Made by a program: the position numbers and the translations under genes. A DNA stretch of 64,000 bases from Danxiaibacter flavus. GTDB lineage: Bacteria > Bacteroidota > Bacteroidia > Chitinophagales > Chitinophagaceae. Shown piece by piece: positions 27,479 to 36,880 of this stretch; the first letter of the stretch is position 1; each line of letters opens with the position of its first letter. Location: the NCBI RefSeq assembly GCF_041060425.1, contig NZ_JAULBC010000002.1:1182883-1246882 (forward strand). The letters run 5' to 3'. Below the pieces are notes generated by a model that saw nothing but the letters and a program-made list of their open reading frames with translations, searched no databases and was not told where the DNA came from.

Positions 27479-28023
27479 CTGTCAGCGATCAGCTATCAGC
27501 TTTTAGCCCCTGGAGCGAAGGTCAAATCTTCCTTAACTAAATGACATTGGAGCGAAGGTGAAGAGAATATATTATTGGTAACGGCCGTCCCTGAACTATG
27601 TAGCTATCAGCTTTTAGCCTTTGGCGCGAAGGAGAACCCAATATATTGTTATTAGCCGCGATCCTTGGACTACCCATGCAGATATAAGATCGGAACGATG
27701 AAGTGATTGCGACGCAACAGGCGACGCTATGAATAGCTATCAGCTTTTAGCCTTTAGCTCGAAGTAGAACCCAATAAATTGTTATTAGCCGCCATCCTTG
27801 GACTATCCATGTAGATATAAGATCGGAACGATGAAGTGATTGCGACGCAACAGGCGATGCTATGAAAAACAGTAGCTGGTACTCAATAAAAAAATTATGT
27901 TTCTAAGCCTCAAAAAATGAATGTAGCAACTTCGGCCAACTGGGTTTTAGCGCTAAAATATTGTGAACATCTTCAAAATTGGACTAGGCTAATAGCTAAT
28001 AGCTGATAGCTGACAGCTAATAA
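27477..28023. repeat. Gene-free element with 133-bp tandem repeats, bounded by inverted heptad arrays
   Basis: Two near-identical 133-bp units lie at 27601-27733 and 27734-27866; a diverged partial unit precedes them (27487-27600). Each begins TAGCTATCAGCTTTTAGCC and contains GAAGTGATTGCGACGCAAC. The left end (about 27477-27512, CAGCTATCAGC words) and the right end (about 27977-28023, TAGCTAA/TAGCTGA words) are inverted versions of one another. I see no ORF or RNA gene in this stretch. Confidence 0.8.
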
Positions 28024-28137
28024 TGCACTACCTTTGACGCCCTTGGACGAATTATTCTGCCATTTTGACCATGAGGGTTTTGGTTGCATAATTTTTGACC
28101 AGTAATCTTTTTTTAAACATAATAGCCATATAATTAT

Positions 28138-31100
28138 ATGTTAGGTTTTTTAAGCAAACTGCTAGGAGGCAACAAAAGCGAAAAGGATGTCAAGCAGATA
28201 GAACCTGTCATCAGGCAGGTAAACGAGCATTTCAGCAGGTTTCAGAGCCTGTCTAACGATGAGCTAAGAGGCAAAACTGTTGAATTCAAGCAGAGAATAA
28301 CAGCGCATTTGTCTTCTATTGATAGTGATATCGAGCAGAAAAAACAGGCGGCAGAAAATCTTCCGGAAGATGACATTCAGTCAAAAGACGTTCTATATCA
28401 GGAAATTGACGCACTGAAAAAAGACCGCGACAAAAAAATTGAAGAAGCACTGAATGAAATCATGCCCGAAGCGTTTGCTGTTGTAAAAGAAACTGCGCGC
28501 AGGTTTAAGGAAAACACCGAAGTTGTTTCTACAGCAACAGATCTTGATAGGAATCTAAGCGTTCAAAAAGACTATATCACCATAAACGGTGAATCTTCCA
28601 TATTTAAAAATTCATGGACCGCAGCTGGCGGACAGGTTACCTGGAACATGGTTCACTACGATGTTCAGCTGATCGGCGGTGCTGTGCTTCACCAGGGTAA
28701 GATCGCTGAAATGGCTACGGGTGAAGGTAAAACGCTTGTTTCCACCCTGCCTGCTTATCTGAATGCACTAGCCGGTGAAGGTGTTCACGTGGTTACAGTG
28801 AATGATTACCTGGCACGTCGTGACTCTGAGTGGAACGGTCCTATTTTCGAATGGCTTGGCCTGACTGTAGATTGTATTGACAAACATCAGCCCAATACAT
28901 CTGCGCGCCGCAATGCTTACATGGCGGATATTACCTACGGTACAAATAACGAATTTGGTTTTGACTATCTCCGCGATAACATGGTCCACAACCCGGATGA
29001 GATGGTTCAACGTAAGCACCATTTTGCGATGGTGGATGAGGTGGACTCCGTATTGATTGATGACGCAAGAACACCGTTGATCATTTCCGGTCCGATTGGC
29101 CGTGATGATAATACCCAGCAATTCTTCGATCTGAAACCAAGAATCGAAAAATTGGTTGAAGCGCAAAAACGCGCGACCAACCTGTTTTTAAATGAAGCAA
29201 AAAAGAAAATAGCCGAAGGCAACGACGATCCTAAAGATGGAGGTCTGGCTTTGTATCGTGCATTCCGTGGCTTACCGAAGAACAGTGCTTTGATCAAATT
29301 CCTGAGTGAGCCGGGTATGCGTGTGAAGCTGCAGAAATCTGAAAACTATTACCTGGCGGATCAGCAACGCGAAATGCCTAAAGCTGACGCTGAACTGTTT
29401 TTCTATATTGACGAAAAAAATAATTCAGTTGAATTAACCGATAAGGGTATTCAGTTGATCACGGGTTCTGGTGAAGATCCTAACTTCTTCGTGATTCCGG
29501 ATATTGGTGTCGATCTCGCTGCTATTGATAATTCAGGAGGTGCAACAGAAGAAAAATTGCATCAAAAAGAAGCATTGTTGAATGATTACGCCGTTAAAGC
29601 TGATCGTATCCACACTGTTCAGCAGTTGTTAAAGGCCTACACGCTTTTCGATAAGGATGTTGAATACGTCGTAATGGAAGGTGCGGTAAAGATCGTTGAC
29701 GAACAGACAGGCCGTATTATGGAGGGCCGTCGTTACAGCGATGGTTTACACCAGGCAATTGAAGCGAAAGAGAATGTAAAGATTGAAGCTACTACACAAA
29801 CTTATGCAACAATCACTTTGCAAAACTTCTTCCGTATGTACCACAAGCTTGCGGGCATGACCGGTACAGCGGAAACAGAGGCTGCAGAGTTCTGGAGCAT
29901 CTACAAACTGGATGTAGTTACAATTCCTACCAACATACCTGTAACAAGAAAAGACGAACACGATCTTATCTATAAAACCAAGAAAGAAAAATACACAGCT
30001 ATTGTTGATAAGATAGTTGAATTAAAAGATGCCGGGCGTCCTGTTCTGGTGGGTACAACATCTGTAGAAGTGAGTGAATTACTGAGCCGTATCCTACGCC
30101 AGAAACAAATTGCGCACAATGTGTTAAACGCCAAGCAGCACGCGAAAGAAGCACAGATTGTAGCTGAAGCAGGTTTAGCTGGCGCTGTTACCATTGCCAC
30201 CAACATGGCCGGTCGTGGTACGGATATTAAGCTTGGACCTGGTGTTAAAGATGCTGGTGGTCTGGCAATTATAGGTACTGAAAGACACGACAGCCGTCGT
30301 GTGGACAGGCAGTTACGCGGTCGTGCCGGTCGTCAGGGAGATCCGGGATCTTCTCAGTTCTATGTATCCCTGGAAGATGATCTGATGCGTATGTTTGGTA
30401 GTGACCGTATTGCTAAAGTGATGGATTTTGCGGGTTACAAGGAAGGCGAAGTGATTCAGCACAGCATGATCACCAAATCAATTGAAAGAGCACAGAAAAA
30501 AGTAGAAGAAAACAACTACGGTATCCGTAAACGGTTGTTGGAATACGATGATGTAATGAACAAACAACGTACGGTTATCTATACAAAACGTAACCACGCG
30601 CTGTTTGGCGAACGTCTTGCGCTTGATCTTGACAACGCGATTTATGATGTTGCAGAAGGCCTGATCAATACTTTCAAAGAAAACAATGACTACGAAGGAT
30701 TCAAATTGGAAGCAATTATCAACTTCGGTCTGGACACAGTAATAACTCAGGATGAATTTGGTAAGTCAAATGCACAGCAACTGACAGATAAATTATACCA
30801 TGAGGCTTCAGAGAATTACCTCCGCCGCAAGCACAACATCATGCAGAATGCATTGCCTGTATTCCAGAATATAAGGGAAACACAGGGCGCGCATATCGAG
30901 AATGTAGTTGTGCCGTTTACTGATGGAAGAAGGGGCTTGCAGGTATTGTCTAACCTGGATAAAACCATACAAACCGGTGGTGCTGAATTAACCAATGCAT
31001 TGGAGCGCACCATCACGCTGGCGTTTATTGATGATGCATGGAAAGAACATCTGCGTTCTATGGACGATCTGAAACAAAGCGTTCAGACAGCTTACTATGA

Positions 31101-31461
31101 ACAAAAAGATCCATTGGTTATCTACAAACAGGAAGCTTACATGCTCTTCAAACAAATGGATAGCACTGTAAACAAGGACATTGTTAACTTCCTGAGTCAT
31201 GGTGATATTCCTGTTGAACAGGCTGACAACGGCCAGATAAAAGCCGGAAGAGAGCAAAGGACAGACATGAGCAATATGCATGTTAACAAAGCTCAAATTG
31301 ATGAAAGAGGCAATGACTATGCAGCAAATGAAAATGACTATTATGATCCTACTCCGGTAAAACAGGAACCCGTAAAGGTTGGTCCGAAAATAGGCAGAAA
31401 CGACCCATGCCCTTGCGGTAGTGGTAAGAAGTATAAGAACTGCCACGGGAAAGACCTGTAA
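28138..31461 (+). CDS. secA: Preprotein translocase ATPase SecA
   Basis: The motor of Sec-dependent protein export at the inner membrane. The 1107-residue protein has Walker A (ATGEGKTLVS, about residue 194), the DEVDSVLIDDARTPL motif near 299, the helicase motif AGRGTDIKLG, and the QLRGRAGRQGDPG motif. The C-terminal SEC-C zinc motif CPCGSGKKYKNC ends the protein. It is about 200 residues longer than E. coli SecA, as is usual in Bacteroidetes; extra sequence lies in the N-terminal region and between motifs. The start MLGFLSKLLGGNKSEKDV is typical. It is a single gene with its own terminator, and its partner secY is at 35461-36807. Confidence 0.98.
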   Translation: MLGFLSKLLGGNKSEKDVKQIEPVIRQVNEHFSRFQSLSNDELRGKTVEFKQRITAHLSSIDSDIEQKKQAAENLPEDDIQSKDVLYQEIDALKKDRDKKIEEALNEIMPEAFAVVKETARRFKENTEVVSTATDLDRNLSVQKDYITINGESSIFKNSWTAAGGQVTWNMVHYDVQLIGGAVLHQGKIAEMATGEGKTLVSTLPAYLNALAGEGVHVVTVNDYLARRDSEWNGPIFEWLGLTVDCIDKHQPNTSARRNAYMADITYGTNNEFGFDYLRDNMVHNPDEMVQRKHHFAMVDEVDSVLIDDARTPLIISGPIGRDDNTQQFFDLKPRIEKLVEAQKRATNLFLNEAKKKIAEGNDDPKDGGLALYRAFRGLPKNSALIKFLSEPGMRVKLQKSENYYLADQQREMPKADAELFFYIDEKNNSVELTDKGIQLITGSGEDPNFFVIPDIGVDLAAIDNSGGATEEKLHQKEALLNDYAVKADRIHTVQQLLKAYTLFDKDVEYVVMEGAVKIVDEQTGRIMEGRRYSDGLHQAIEAKENVKIEATTQTYATITLQNFFRMYHKLAGMTGTAETEAAEFWSIYKLDVVTIPTNIPVTRKDEHDLIYKTKKEKYTAIVDKIVELKDAGRPVLVGTTSVEVSELLSRILRQKQIAHNVLNAKQHAKEAQIVAEAGLAGAVTIATNMAGRGTDIKLGPGVKDAGGLAIIGTERHDSRRVDRQLRGRAGRQGDPGSSQFYVSLEDDLMRMFGSDRIAKVMDFAGYKEGEVIQHSMITKSIERAQKKVEENNYGIRKRLLEYDDVMNKQRTVIYTKRNHALFGERLALDLDNAIYDVAEGLINTFKENNDYEGFKLEAIINFGLDTVITQDEFGKSNAQQLTDKLYHEASENYLRRKHNIMQNALPVFQNIRETQGAHIENVVVPFTDGRRGLQVLSNLDKTIQTGGAELTNALERTITLAFIDDAWKEHLRSMDDLKQSVQTAYYEQKDPLVIYKQEAYMLFKQMDSTVNKDIVNFLSHGDIPVEQADNGQIKAGREQRTDMSNMHVNKAQIDERGNDYAANENDYYDPTPVKQEPVKVGPKIGRNDPCPCGSGKKYKNCHGKDL

Positions 31462-31465
31462 CTGA

Positions 31466-31530
31466 AATGTATGATGTTAGATGTACGGTGTACGATGTAC
31501 GATGTACGATGTAATATGTACGATGTAATA
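31466..31530 (+). repeat. Heptad array GATGTAC
   Basis: Eight consecutive 7-base words: GATGTTA, GATGTAC, GGTGTAC, GATGTAC, GATGTAC, GATGTAA, TATGTAC, GATGTAA. The array starts within 5-10 bases of the secA stop. Confidence 0.85.
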
Positions 31531-31553
31531 TTGCGAAAGCATTATAGATAATG

Positions 31554-31578
31554 AGCCGCTCGATTGAGCGGCTTTTTT
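31554..31578 (+). terminator. secA intrinsic terminator
   Basis: Perfect 8-bp stem AGCCGCTC / GAGCGGCT with a GATT loop and a run of T residues. Confidence 0.88.
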
Positions 31579-31581
31579 ATT

Positions 31582-31722
31582 TGATTTGAAATTTGAGATT
31601 TGAAATTTGAAATGGATGGCAACGCAGTTGCATCAAAACTAACCACAGAGTTATAGGAGTTTTTTCACAGAGCCCAGGCCCCGCACCTCATTTTCAATTG
31701 TCAAATTTCAATTCTCAATTAA
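31582..31722. repeat. Inverted pair of heptad arrays between secA and glyA
   Basis: 31582-31615 reads GAAATTT, GAGATTT, GAAATTT, GAAATGG. 31690-31722 carries TCAATTG, TCAAATT, TCAATTC, TCAATTA in the opposite sense. About 75 bases lie between them with no recognisable content. Confidence 0.7.
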
Positions 31723-31751
31723 TTCAACCGTTCAACTTTATTAAGTTCCAC

Positions 31752-31782
31752 TTTGCCCTCTCCCCGTTAAGAGCTATTTTTG
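31752..31782 (+). promoter_or_regulatory. glyA promoter (Bacteroidetes type)
   Basis: TTTG (31752-31755), a 19-base spacer, then TATTTTTG (31775-31782). It lies over the alternative TTG start at 31780 and therefore supports the ATG at 31801 as the real start. Confidence 0.85.
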
Positions 31783-31800
31783 CGGCAAATTTCAAAACAA

Positions 31801-33084
31801 ATGCAAAGAGACACTTTGGTTTTCGATCTTATCCGCAAGGAATTGGAGCGTCAACGTCATGGAATTGAACTGATTGCCTCCGAGAACTTCACCAGCACGC
31901 AGGTAATGCAGGCCATGGGAAATGTAATGACCAACAAATATGCTGAAGGTTATCCCGGCAGACGTTATTATGGTGGCTGCGAAATCGTTGACCAGACTGA
32001 GCAACTTGCAATCGACCGTTTGAAACAGATCTTTAACCTGGAATACGCTAACGTTCAACCACATAGCGGTGCACAAGCGAATGCTGCGGTTGCTTTGGCT
32101 GTATTACAGCCAGGCGACACGACGCTTGGTCTTGACCTGAGCATGGGCGGCCACCTTACGCACGGTTCACCCGTTAACTATTCCGGTAAATTATATAACG
32201 CCCAGTTTTACGGCGTTGGAAAAGAAGATGGACGTGTAGATTACGATCAGCTGGAAGCGAGAGCCCGCGAAGTAAAACCTAAATTGATCATATGCGGCGC
32301 CAGCGCTTACAGCCGCGACTGGGATTATGCACGTATCCGTAAAGTAGCCGATGAAGTTGGCGCGTTGGTTATGGCAGACATCGCTCACCCTGCAGGTTTG
32401 ATCGCTAAGAAATTGTTGAATGATCCTTTTGATCATTGCCATATCGTAACATCTACTACACACAAAACTTTACGCGGACCCCGCGGTGGTATCATCATGA
32501 TGCGTAAAGATTTCGAAAACCCATGGGGACATAAAGATCCTAAAGGCAATATCAGAATGATGAGCAGCTTGCTGGATCTGGCAGTTTTTCCAGGCATTCA
32601 GGGTGGTCCGTTAGAACACGTGATCGCTGCAAAAGCTATTGCTTTCGGAGAAATATTAAGTGATGAATACACGCAGTATGCCCACCAGGTAGTTAAGAAT
32701 GCCCAGGCTATGGCTAAAGCTTTTGTTGAAAAAGAATACCAGATCATCAGCGGCGGCACGGATAACCACCTGATGCTGATCGATCTTCGCAATAAAAACA
32801 TCAGTGGTAAAAAGGCTGAGCAGGTGCTTGTTCAGGCTGATATTACCGCTAACAAAAACATGGTTCCTTACGATGATAAGAGCGCTTTCGTTACCAGCGG
32901 TGTACGTTTTGGTGTTGCAGCCATCACAACCCGCGGTATGAAAGAAGAACACATGCAGTTTGTAGTAAATGCAATTGACAATGTGTTAATGAATGCGGAT
33001 GATGCGGCTGTTATTAACACCGTAAGAAAACAGGTAAATGAATTTATGGATCAGTTCGCTTTATATCCGGACTGGGGAATTTAG
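31801..33084 (+). CDS. glyA: Serine hydroxymethyltransferase
   Basis: A PLP enzyme interconverting serine and glycine with tetrahydrofolate, the main source of one-carbon units. It shows IELIASENFTS, the YAEGYPGRRYYGGCE motif, and the PLP lysine in STTHKTLRGPRGG. Length is 427 residues from the ATG at 31801. An upstream in-frame TTG at 31780 is rejected because it lies inside the -7 promoter element. The mRNA leader is then only about 12-15 bases. The gene is flanked by a secA terminator and its own terminator, so it is probably monocistronic. Confidence 0.97.
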   Translation: MQRDTLVFDLIRKELERQRHGIELIASENFTSTQVMQAMGNVMTNKYAEGYPGRRYYGGCEIVDQTEQLAIDRLKQIFNLEYANVQPHSGAQANAAVALAVLQPGDTTLGLDLSMGGHLTHGSPVNYSGKLYNAQFYGVGKEDGRVDYDQLEARAREVKPKLIICGASAYSRDWDYARIRKVADEVGALVMADIAHPAGLIAKKLLNDPFDHCHIVTSTTHKTLRGPRGGIIMMRKDFENPWGHKDPKGNIRMMSSLLDLAVFPGIQGGPLEHVIAAKAIAFGEILSDEYTQYAHQVVKNAQAMAKAFVEKEYQIISGGTDNHLMLIDLRNKNISGKKAEQVLVQADITANKNMVPYDDKSAFVTSGVRFGVAAITTRGMKEEHMQFVVNAIDNVLMNADDAAVINTVRKQVNEFMDQFALYPDWGI

Positions 33085-33113
33085 TTTTTTTGAAGTCCCA
33101 CCAGGTAAGCAAG

Positions 33114-33147
33114 CCCATGTACGTTAAGTATGTGGGTTTGTTGTTTT
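33114..33147 (+). terminator. glyA terminator
   Basis: A 9-bp stem (CCCATGTAC / GTATGTGGG, with two G-U pairs in RNA) and a GTTAA loop, followed by TTTGTTGTTTT. Confidence 0.65.
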
Positions 33148-33194
33148 GGGGACCGGCTGAAGAAGTCGCTCCGCGAAGCCATTATTTAAAAGGG

Positions 33195-34430
33195 CTATCT
33201 ATTAGTATGGTTTGATGCAATTGCTTTTGCAGCAATAAACCCGCTGGTCCAGGCGTGCTGAAAATTAAAGCCACCGGTAATGCCATCCACATCCATTATC
33301 TCACCGGCAAAGAACAAACCCGGCATGATCTTGCTCTGCATGGTGTTCACATCTATTTCAGAGAGTTTGATGCCACCACATGTGACAAATTCCTCTTTAA
33401 AGGTCGTCTTACCATTCACCTCGAAAGATTGCGATACCAAATGTTGTATAAGCTTATTTTGCTGAGAAGAACCAAGACTTCCCCATTTAACATCATCACC
33501 AATACCGCATTGTTGTAAAAGGTATTGCCACAACCGGTTTGGTAAACCGAATGGATTTTTATTGTGAACCACTTGTGCTGATAGCCTGTTTCTCAATGAA
33601 CTCCATTCATTACGCAAGTCCTGTTCATTATACTGAGGAACCCAGTTTACCGTAATATTGAAGCGATAATTTTTCTCGGCAAGAATTCTGGCGCCCCAGG
33701 CTGATGTACGCAGTACAACCGGCCCGCTCATGCCCCAGTGTGTTATTAATAAGGGACCTTCTTCATGCAGTTTAGTTCCGGCAACTTTTACTACCGCTTC
33801 TTCAACGCTTACCCCCATCAACTGCGTAATGGTATTTCCCGGCATATTGAAAGTAAACAAAGAAGGCACCGGACTTTCAATTGAATGACCGGTTGCTTTT
33901 AACCAGTCAAATTGCAGCGTTTTAGGAAATCCGCCGCAGGCGATACATAGATAATCAGTTTCGAACTTACGGCCATCATTAAGGTCTAATAAAAAGCGCC
34001 CTGCAGGTTTCGTTACCTGTCTCACATCTGCATTCATCACAATTTCAATCCTGTGTTTATCGGCTTCGCGCAAGAGGCAGTCAATAATTGTCTGCGAGTT
34101 ATCTGTAACAGGAAACATTCTACCGTCGCCTTCCGTTTTCAATCTTACGCCACGTTCCTCAAACCATTTGACCGTATCATTTGTATTGAACCAGTGAAAT
34201 GCTTTTTTTAGAAAATTAACTCCGCGTGGATACCGCTTAACAAGCTCCGGAATTTCAAAACACGCGTGCGTCGTGTTGCATCTGCCGCCACCACTCACCT
34301 TAACTTTCGAAAGAAGCTTGCTACTTTTTTCTACGATTATCACCTCCAACGCCGGGTTCATCCTTGCAGCATTAACTGCACAGAAAAAACCGGCTGCCCC
34401 TCCTCCTATTACAATTAGTCGCTTTTGCAT
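33195..34430 (-). CDS. NAD(P)/FAD-dependent oxidoreductase, BaiN/HI0933 family
   Basis: A 411-residue flavoprotein. The N-terminal dinucleotide fold has VIGGGAAGFFCAVNAA and the family motif KVSGGGRCNTTH near residue 45; the C-terminal FAD motif FFAGEIMDVDGITGGFNFQHAW is also family-specific. Some homologues reduce bile-acid intermediates or other enoate-type substrates, but the substrate here is unknown. It occupies the position, just downstream of map, where the infA-rpmJ-rpsM block sits in many Bacteroidetes. It is separated from map by an inverted heptad pair. Confidence 0.88.
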   Translation of the reverse strand: MQKRLIVIGGGAAGFFCAVNAARMNPALEVIIVEKSSKLLSKVKVSGGGRCNTTHACFEIPELVKRYPRGVNFLKKAFHWFNTNDTVKWFEERGVRLKTEGDGRMFPVTDNSQTIIDCLLREADKHRIEIVMNADVRQVTKPAGRFLLDLNDGRKFETDYLCIACGGFPKTLQFDWLKATGHSIESPVPSLFTFNMPGNTITQLMGVSVEEAVVKVAGTKLHEEGPLLITHWGMSGPVVLRTSAWGARILAEKNYRFNITVNWVPQYNEQDLRNEWSSLRNRLSAQVVHNKNPFGLPNRLWQYLLQQCGIGDDVKWGSLGSSQQNKLIQHLVSQSFEVNGKTTFKEEFVTCGGIKLSEIDVNTMQSKIMPGLFFAGEIMDVDGITGGFNFQHAWTSGFIAAKAIASNHTNR

Positions 34431-34442
34431 TCAATCTGGTTA

Positions 34443-34525
34443 CAAATTCAAAAGTCAAAATTCAAAAGTCTAAACCTTTGCATCGGTCTTTCAACTTTTG
34501 AATTTTGACTTTTGAGTTTTGACTT
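34443..34525. repeat. Inverted pair of heptad arrays (AAAAGTC / GACTTTT words)
   Basis: Left 34443-34474 reads ATTCAAA, AGTCAAA, ATTCAAA, AGTCTAA. Right 34490-34525 reads TTTTGAA, TTTTGAC, TTTTGAG, TTTTGAC. At least 20 bases of the two arms are perfectly complementary, with a short loop. Confidence 0.85.
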
Positions 34526-35324
34526 AATAAGTTGTGTTTAAATTCGGATTTGTCTTTTCAGCAGCTTCGATGATGCTGTAATCAGATAAGATCAATGCTT
34601 TGCCTTTTTTTACGCAAACGTTGTGTTCAAAATGCACCGAAGGTTTTCCATCTCTTGTCTTCACTGTCCAGCCGTCATCTTCAGTATACACATCCTTTGC
34701 CCCCATATTGATCATCGGTTCAATGGCCAAAACAACGTTTTCTTTCAGCTTAGGACCAGTTCCGCGTTTACCAAAATTAGGAACCTGCGGATCTTCATGC
34801 ATGCGGCGACCAATACCATGACCAACCAGCTCTCTTACAACTCCATATCCATGTTTCTTTTCAGTATAATCCTGAATTGCGAAAGCAATATCACCAATCC
34901 TGTTTCCAATAATTGCTTTTTCTATTCCCTTTGCCAGTGAATCTTTTGTCACACGTACCAGTTGCAGCACTTCCGGGGTTGCTTCACCTAAAACAAATGT
35001 GTAGGCGTGCTCGCCAACAAAGCCATTCCTGGTGAAACCCGCATCAATAGAAACAATATCACCTTCTTTCAGCGCCACATTGTTCGGAAAGCCATGAACC
35101 ACAACATCATTTACCGAAGCACAAATGCTGTACGGATATCCGTTGTAGTTTAGGAAAGATGGAATGCCCTTGTTGTCCAGGATCATTGTTTTACACATCT
35201 GATCAATCTGCAAAGTGGTCATTCCCGGTTTCAAAACTTTTGCAACTTCAGCAAGCATTTTACTTACCTGGGTTGCATTTTCCTTCATAATTGCTATCTC
35301 AGCCTCTGTTTTATATATAATCAT
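34524..35324 (-). CDS. map: Methionine aminopeptidase, type I
   Basis: Removes the initiator methionine from nascent proteins in the cytosol. I set the start at the ATG at 35324 (MIIYKTEAEIAIMK), which has AGGAG nine bases upstream; an upstream Met at 35345 would add seven residues. Metal ligands are visible: Asp in VSIDAG, His in GHGIGRRMHEDP, Glu in AIEPMINMG and Glu in VHFEHNVCV. The second Asp ligand (Gly-Asp-Thr-Ser in E. coli) is Glu here (GFVGEHAYTF). It follows secY in the spc operon order but is separated from it by a terminator and has its own -7 element. Confidence 0.95.
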   Translation of the reverse strand: MIIYKTEAEIAIMKENATQVSKMLAEVAKVLKPGMTTLQIDQMCKTMILDNKGIPSFLNYNGYPYSICASVNDVVVHGFPNNVALKEGDIVSIDAGFTRNGFVGEHAYTFVLGEATPEVLQLVRVTKDSLAKGIEKAIIGNRIGDIAFAIQDYTEKKHGYGVVRELVGHGIGRRMHEDPQVPNFGKRGTGPKLKENVVLAIEPMINMGAKDVYTEDDGWTVKTRDGKPSVHFEHNVCVKKGKALILSDYSIIEAAEKTNPNLNTTY

Positions 35325-35362
35325 GCCGTTAAATCTCCTGCTCATTTAAAAATTTATGCCGG

Positions 35363-35370
35363 CAAATTTA
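35363..35370 (-). promoter_or_regulatory. Candidate map promoter (-7 element)
   Basis: On the minus strand it reads TAAATTTG, a match to TAnnTTTG, about 38 bases before the ATG at 35324. No good -33 element was seen. Confidence 0.5.
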
Positions 35371-35398
35371 ATCATATTTCCGGCATTCTCTAAAAGCA

Positions 35399-35429
35399 AA
35401 AACCTGTCAGTTAATGGCTGACAGGTTTT
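35399..35429 (-). terminator. Terminator after secY
   Basis: A 12-bp stem, AAAACCTGTCAG / CTGACAGGTTTT with a 7-base loop, followed on the minus strand by T-rich sequence. It ends the S10-spc transcript at secY, before map. Confidence 0.8.
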
Positions 35430-35460
35430 CGTTTATATCGGGTGTATTACACTTCGTTAA

Positions 35461-36807
35461 TTAGTAGCTCGCTTGTGTAGTTGTTTGTCTACCCTGAACA
35501 CGTCCACCTTTCATCAATCCATCATATTGACGCATCAACAGGTGAGTTTCAATTTGTTGCAGTGTATCCAAAATAACACCAACCATGATCAGCAAAGAAG
35601 TACCACCGAAGAAAGTACTGAATGACTGAGTAACACCTAAACGCTGAGCGAAACCAGGTAAAATACCTACCAGCGCAAGAAATACCGCACCCGGTAAAGT
35701 GATTCTATCCATGATCGCACCAATGTAATCAGCTGTTGGCTGACCAGGTTTAACACCAGGAATAAATCCGTTGTTACGTTTCAGATCTTCACTCATTTGC
35801 TTGGGGTTGAAGATCAATGCAGTGTAAAGGAAGGTAAACCCTATCACCATTACTGCATAGATCACCATGTACCAGGCGTTGCTATGATCAGAGAATATTT
35901 TCGTAATACCCCCTTTAGATTCCAGATTTGTAAAAGAAACCAATGTAGGCAGGAACATGATTGCCTGAGCAAAGATGATCGGCATTACACCAGCACTGTT
36001 CACTTTCAAGGGAAGGAACTGTCTCGCACCACCAAATTGTCTGTTGCCAATAATTTGTTTTGCGTAGTTCACAGGAATTTTTCTAACACCCTGAACAAGG
36101 ATGATCAATCCCATGATGATCGCGATAAGAATAGCAACTTCAATTAAGAAGATCAACAATCCACCACCGCCTTTAGCTTGTTTTGCACCAAACTCCTGGA
36201 TGATTGATTTTGGAAGGCGGGCAAGGATACCAACCATGATGATGATAGAAGTACCGTTACCTAAGCCTTTATCCTGGATCTTTTCACCCAACCACATTAC
36301 AAACAAAGTACCTGCGGTTAAAACAATAATGGTAGAAACAAAGAAATAGCTACTATAAGCAGGAATCAGCGCTTCCTGGTATCCCGGGCTCTTTAAGTAC
36401 GCAACGTAAGCACCAGCCTGGAAGATTGTCACAAGAACAGTCAGGTAACGAGTCCACTGATTGATCTTTTTGCGGCCGCTATCACCTTCTTTCTGCACTT
36501 TCTGTAACTGAGGAACCAGGATGGTCATCAGCTGCATGAAGATAGACGCAGAGATGTATGGCATAATTCCTAAAGCAAGAATAGAAGCCTGGGAGAATGC
36601 GCCACCAGCAAAGGTGTCAAACAAGCCCAGCAAGCCATTTTTACTTGCATTAGCAGCAGCTGTCTCAATTTTATTAGGATCGATACCCGGTAATACGATA
36701 TGAGTACCGAATCTGTAAACCAACACTAAGCCCAGGGTTACCACTATCTTGGTACGTAACTCCTCAATGCTCCATATGTTCTTTAAAGTCTGTATTAGCT
36801 TTTTCAC
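35461..36807 (-). CDS. secY: Preprotein translocase channel subunit SecY
   Basis: The central membrane channel of the Sec translocon, 448 residues with ten predicted membrane segments. The first segment (TKIVVTLGLVLVYRFGTHIVLPGID, residues about 19-43), the plug region and the C-terminal loop QIETHLLMRQYDG are recognisable. It is the last gene of the spc operon here, 73 bases after rplO, and is followed by a strong terminator. It works with SecA (28138-31461). Confidence 0.97.
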   Translation of the reverse strand: MKKLIQTLKNIWSIEELRTKIVVTLGLVLVYRFGTHIVLPGIDPNKIETAAANASKNGLLGLFDTFAGGAFSQASILALGIMPYISASIFMQLMTILVPQLQKVQKEGDSGRKKINQWTRYLTVLVTIFQAGAYVAYLKSPGYQEALIPAYSSYFFVSTIIVLTAGTLFVMWLGEKIQDKGLGNGTSIIIMVGILARLPKSIIQEFGAKQAKGGGGLLIFLIEVAILIAIIMGLIILVQGVRKIPVNYAKQIIGNRQFGGARQFLPLKVNSAGVMPIIFAQAIMFLPTLVSFTNLESKGGITKIFSDHSNAWYMVIYAVMVIGFTFLYTALIFNPKQMSEDLKRNNGFIPGVKPGQPTADYIGAIMDRITLPGAVFLALVGILPGFAQRLGVTQSFSTFFGGTSLLIMVGVILDTLQQIETHLLMRQYDGLMKGGRVQGRQTTTQASY

Positions 36808-36880
36808 GTGACAGAGGTTAATAAGTGATTTTTAGACAAAAAGACGCACCCGGAGATGCGCCTAACAAATATCGTCTTTT

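Noticed and set aside
13600..31800. CRISPR array suggested by short repeats
   Set aside because: The repeats are 7 bases and contiguous, with no 25-40 base repeats or unique spacers and no cas gene nearby.
31780..31800. TTG at 31780 as the glyA start
   Set aside because: It lies within the -7 element TATTTTTG; the ATG at 31801 gives the usual N-terminus.
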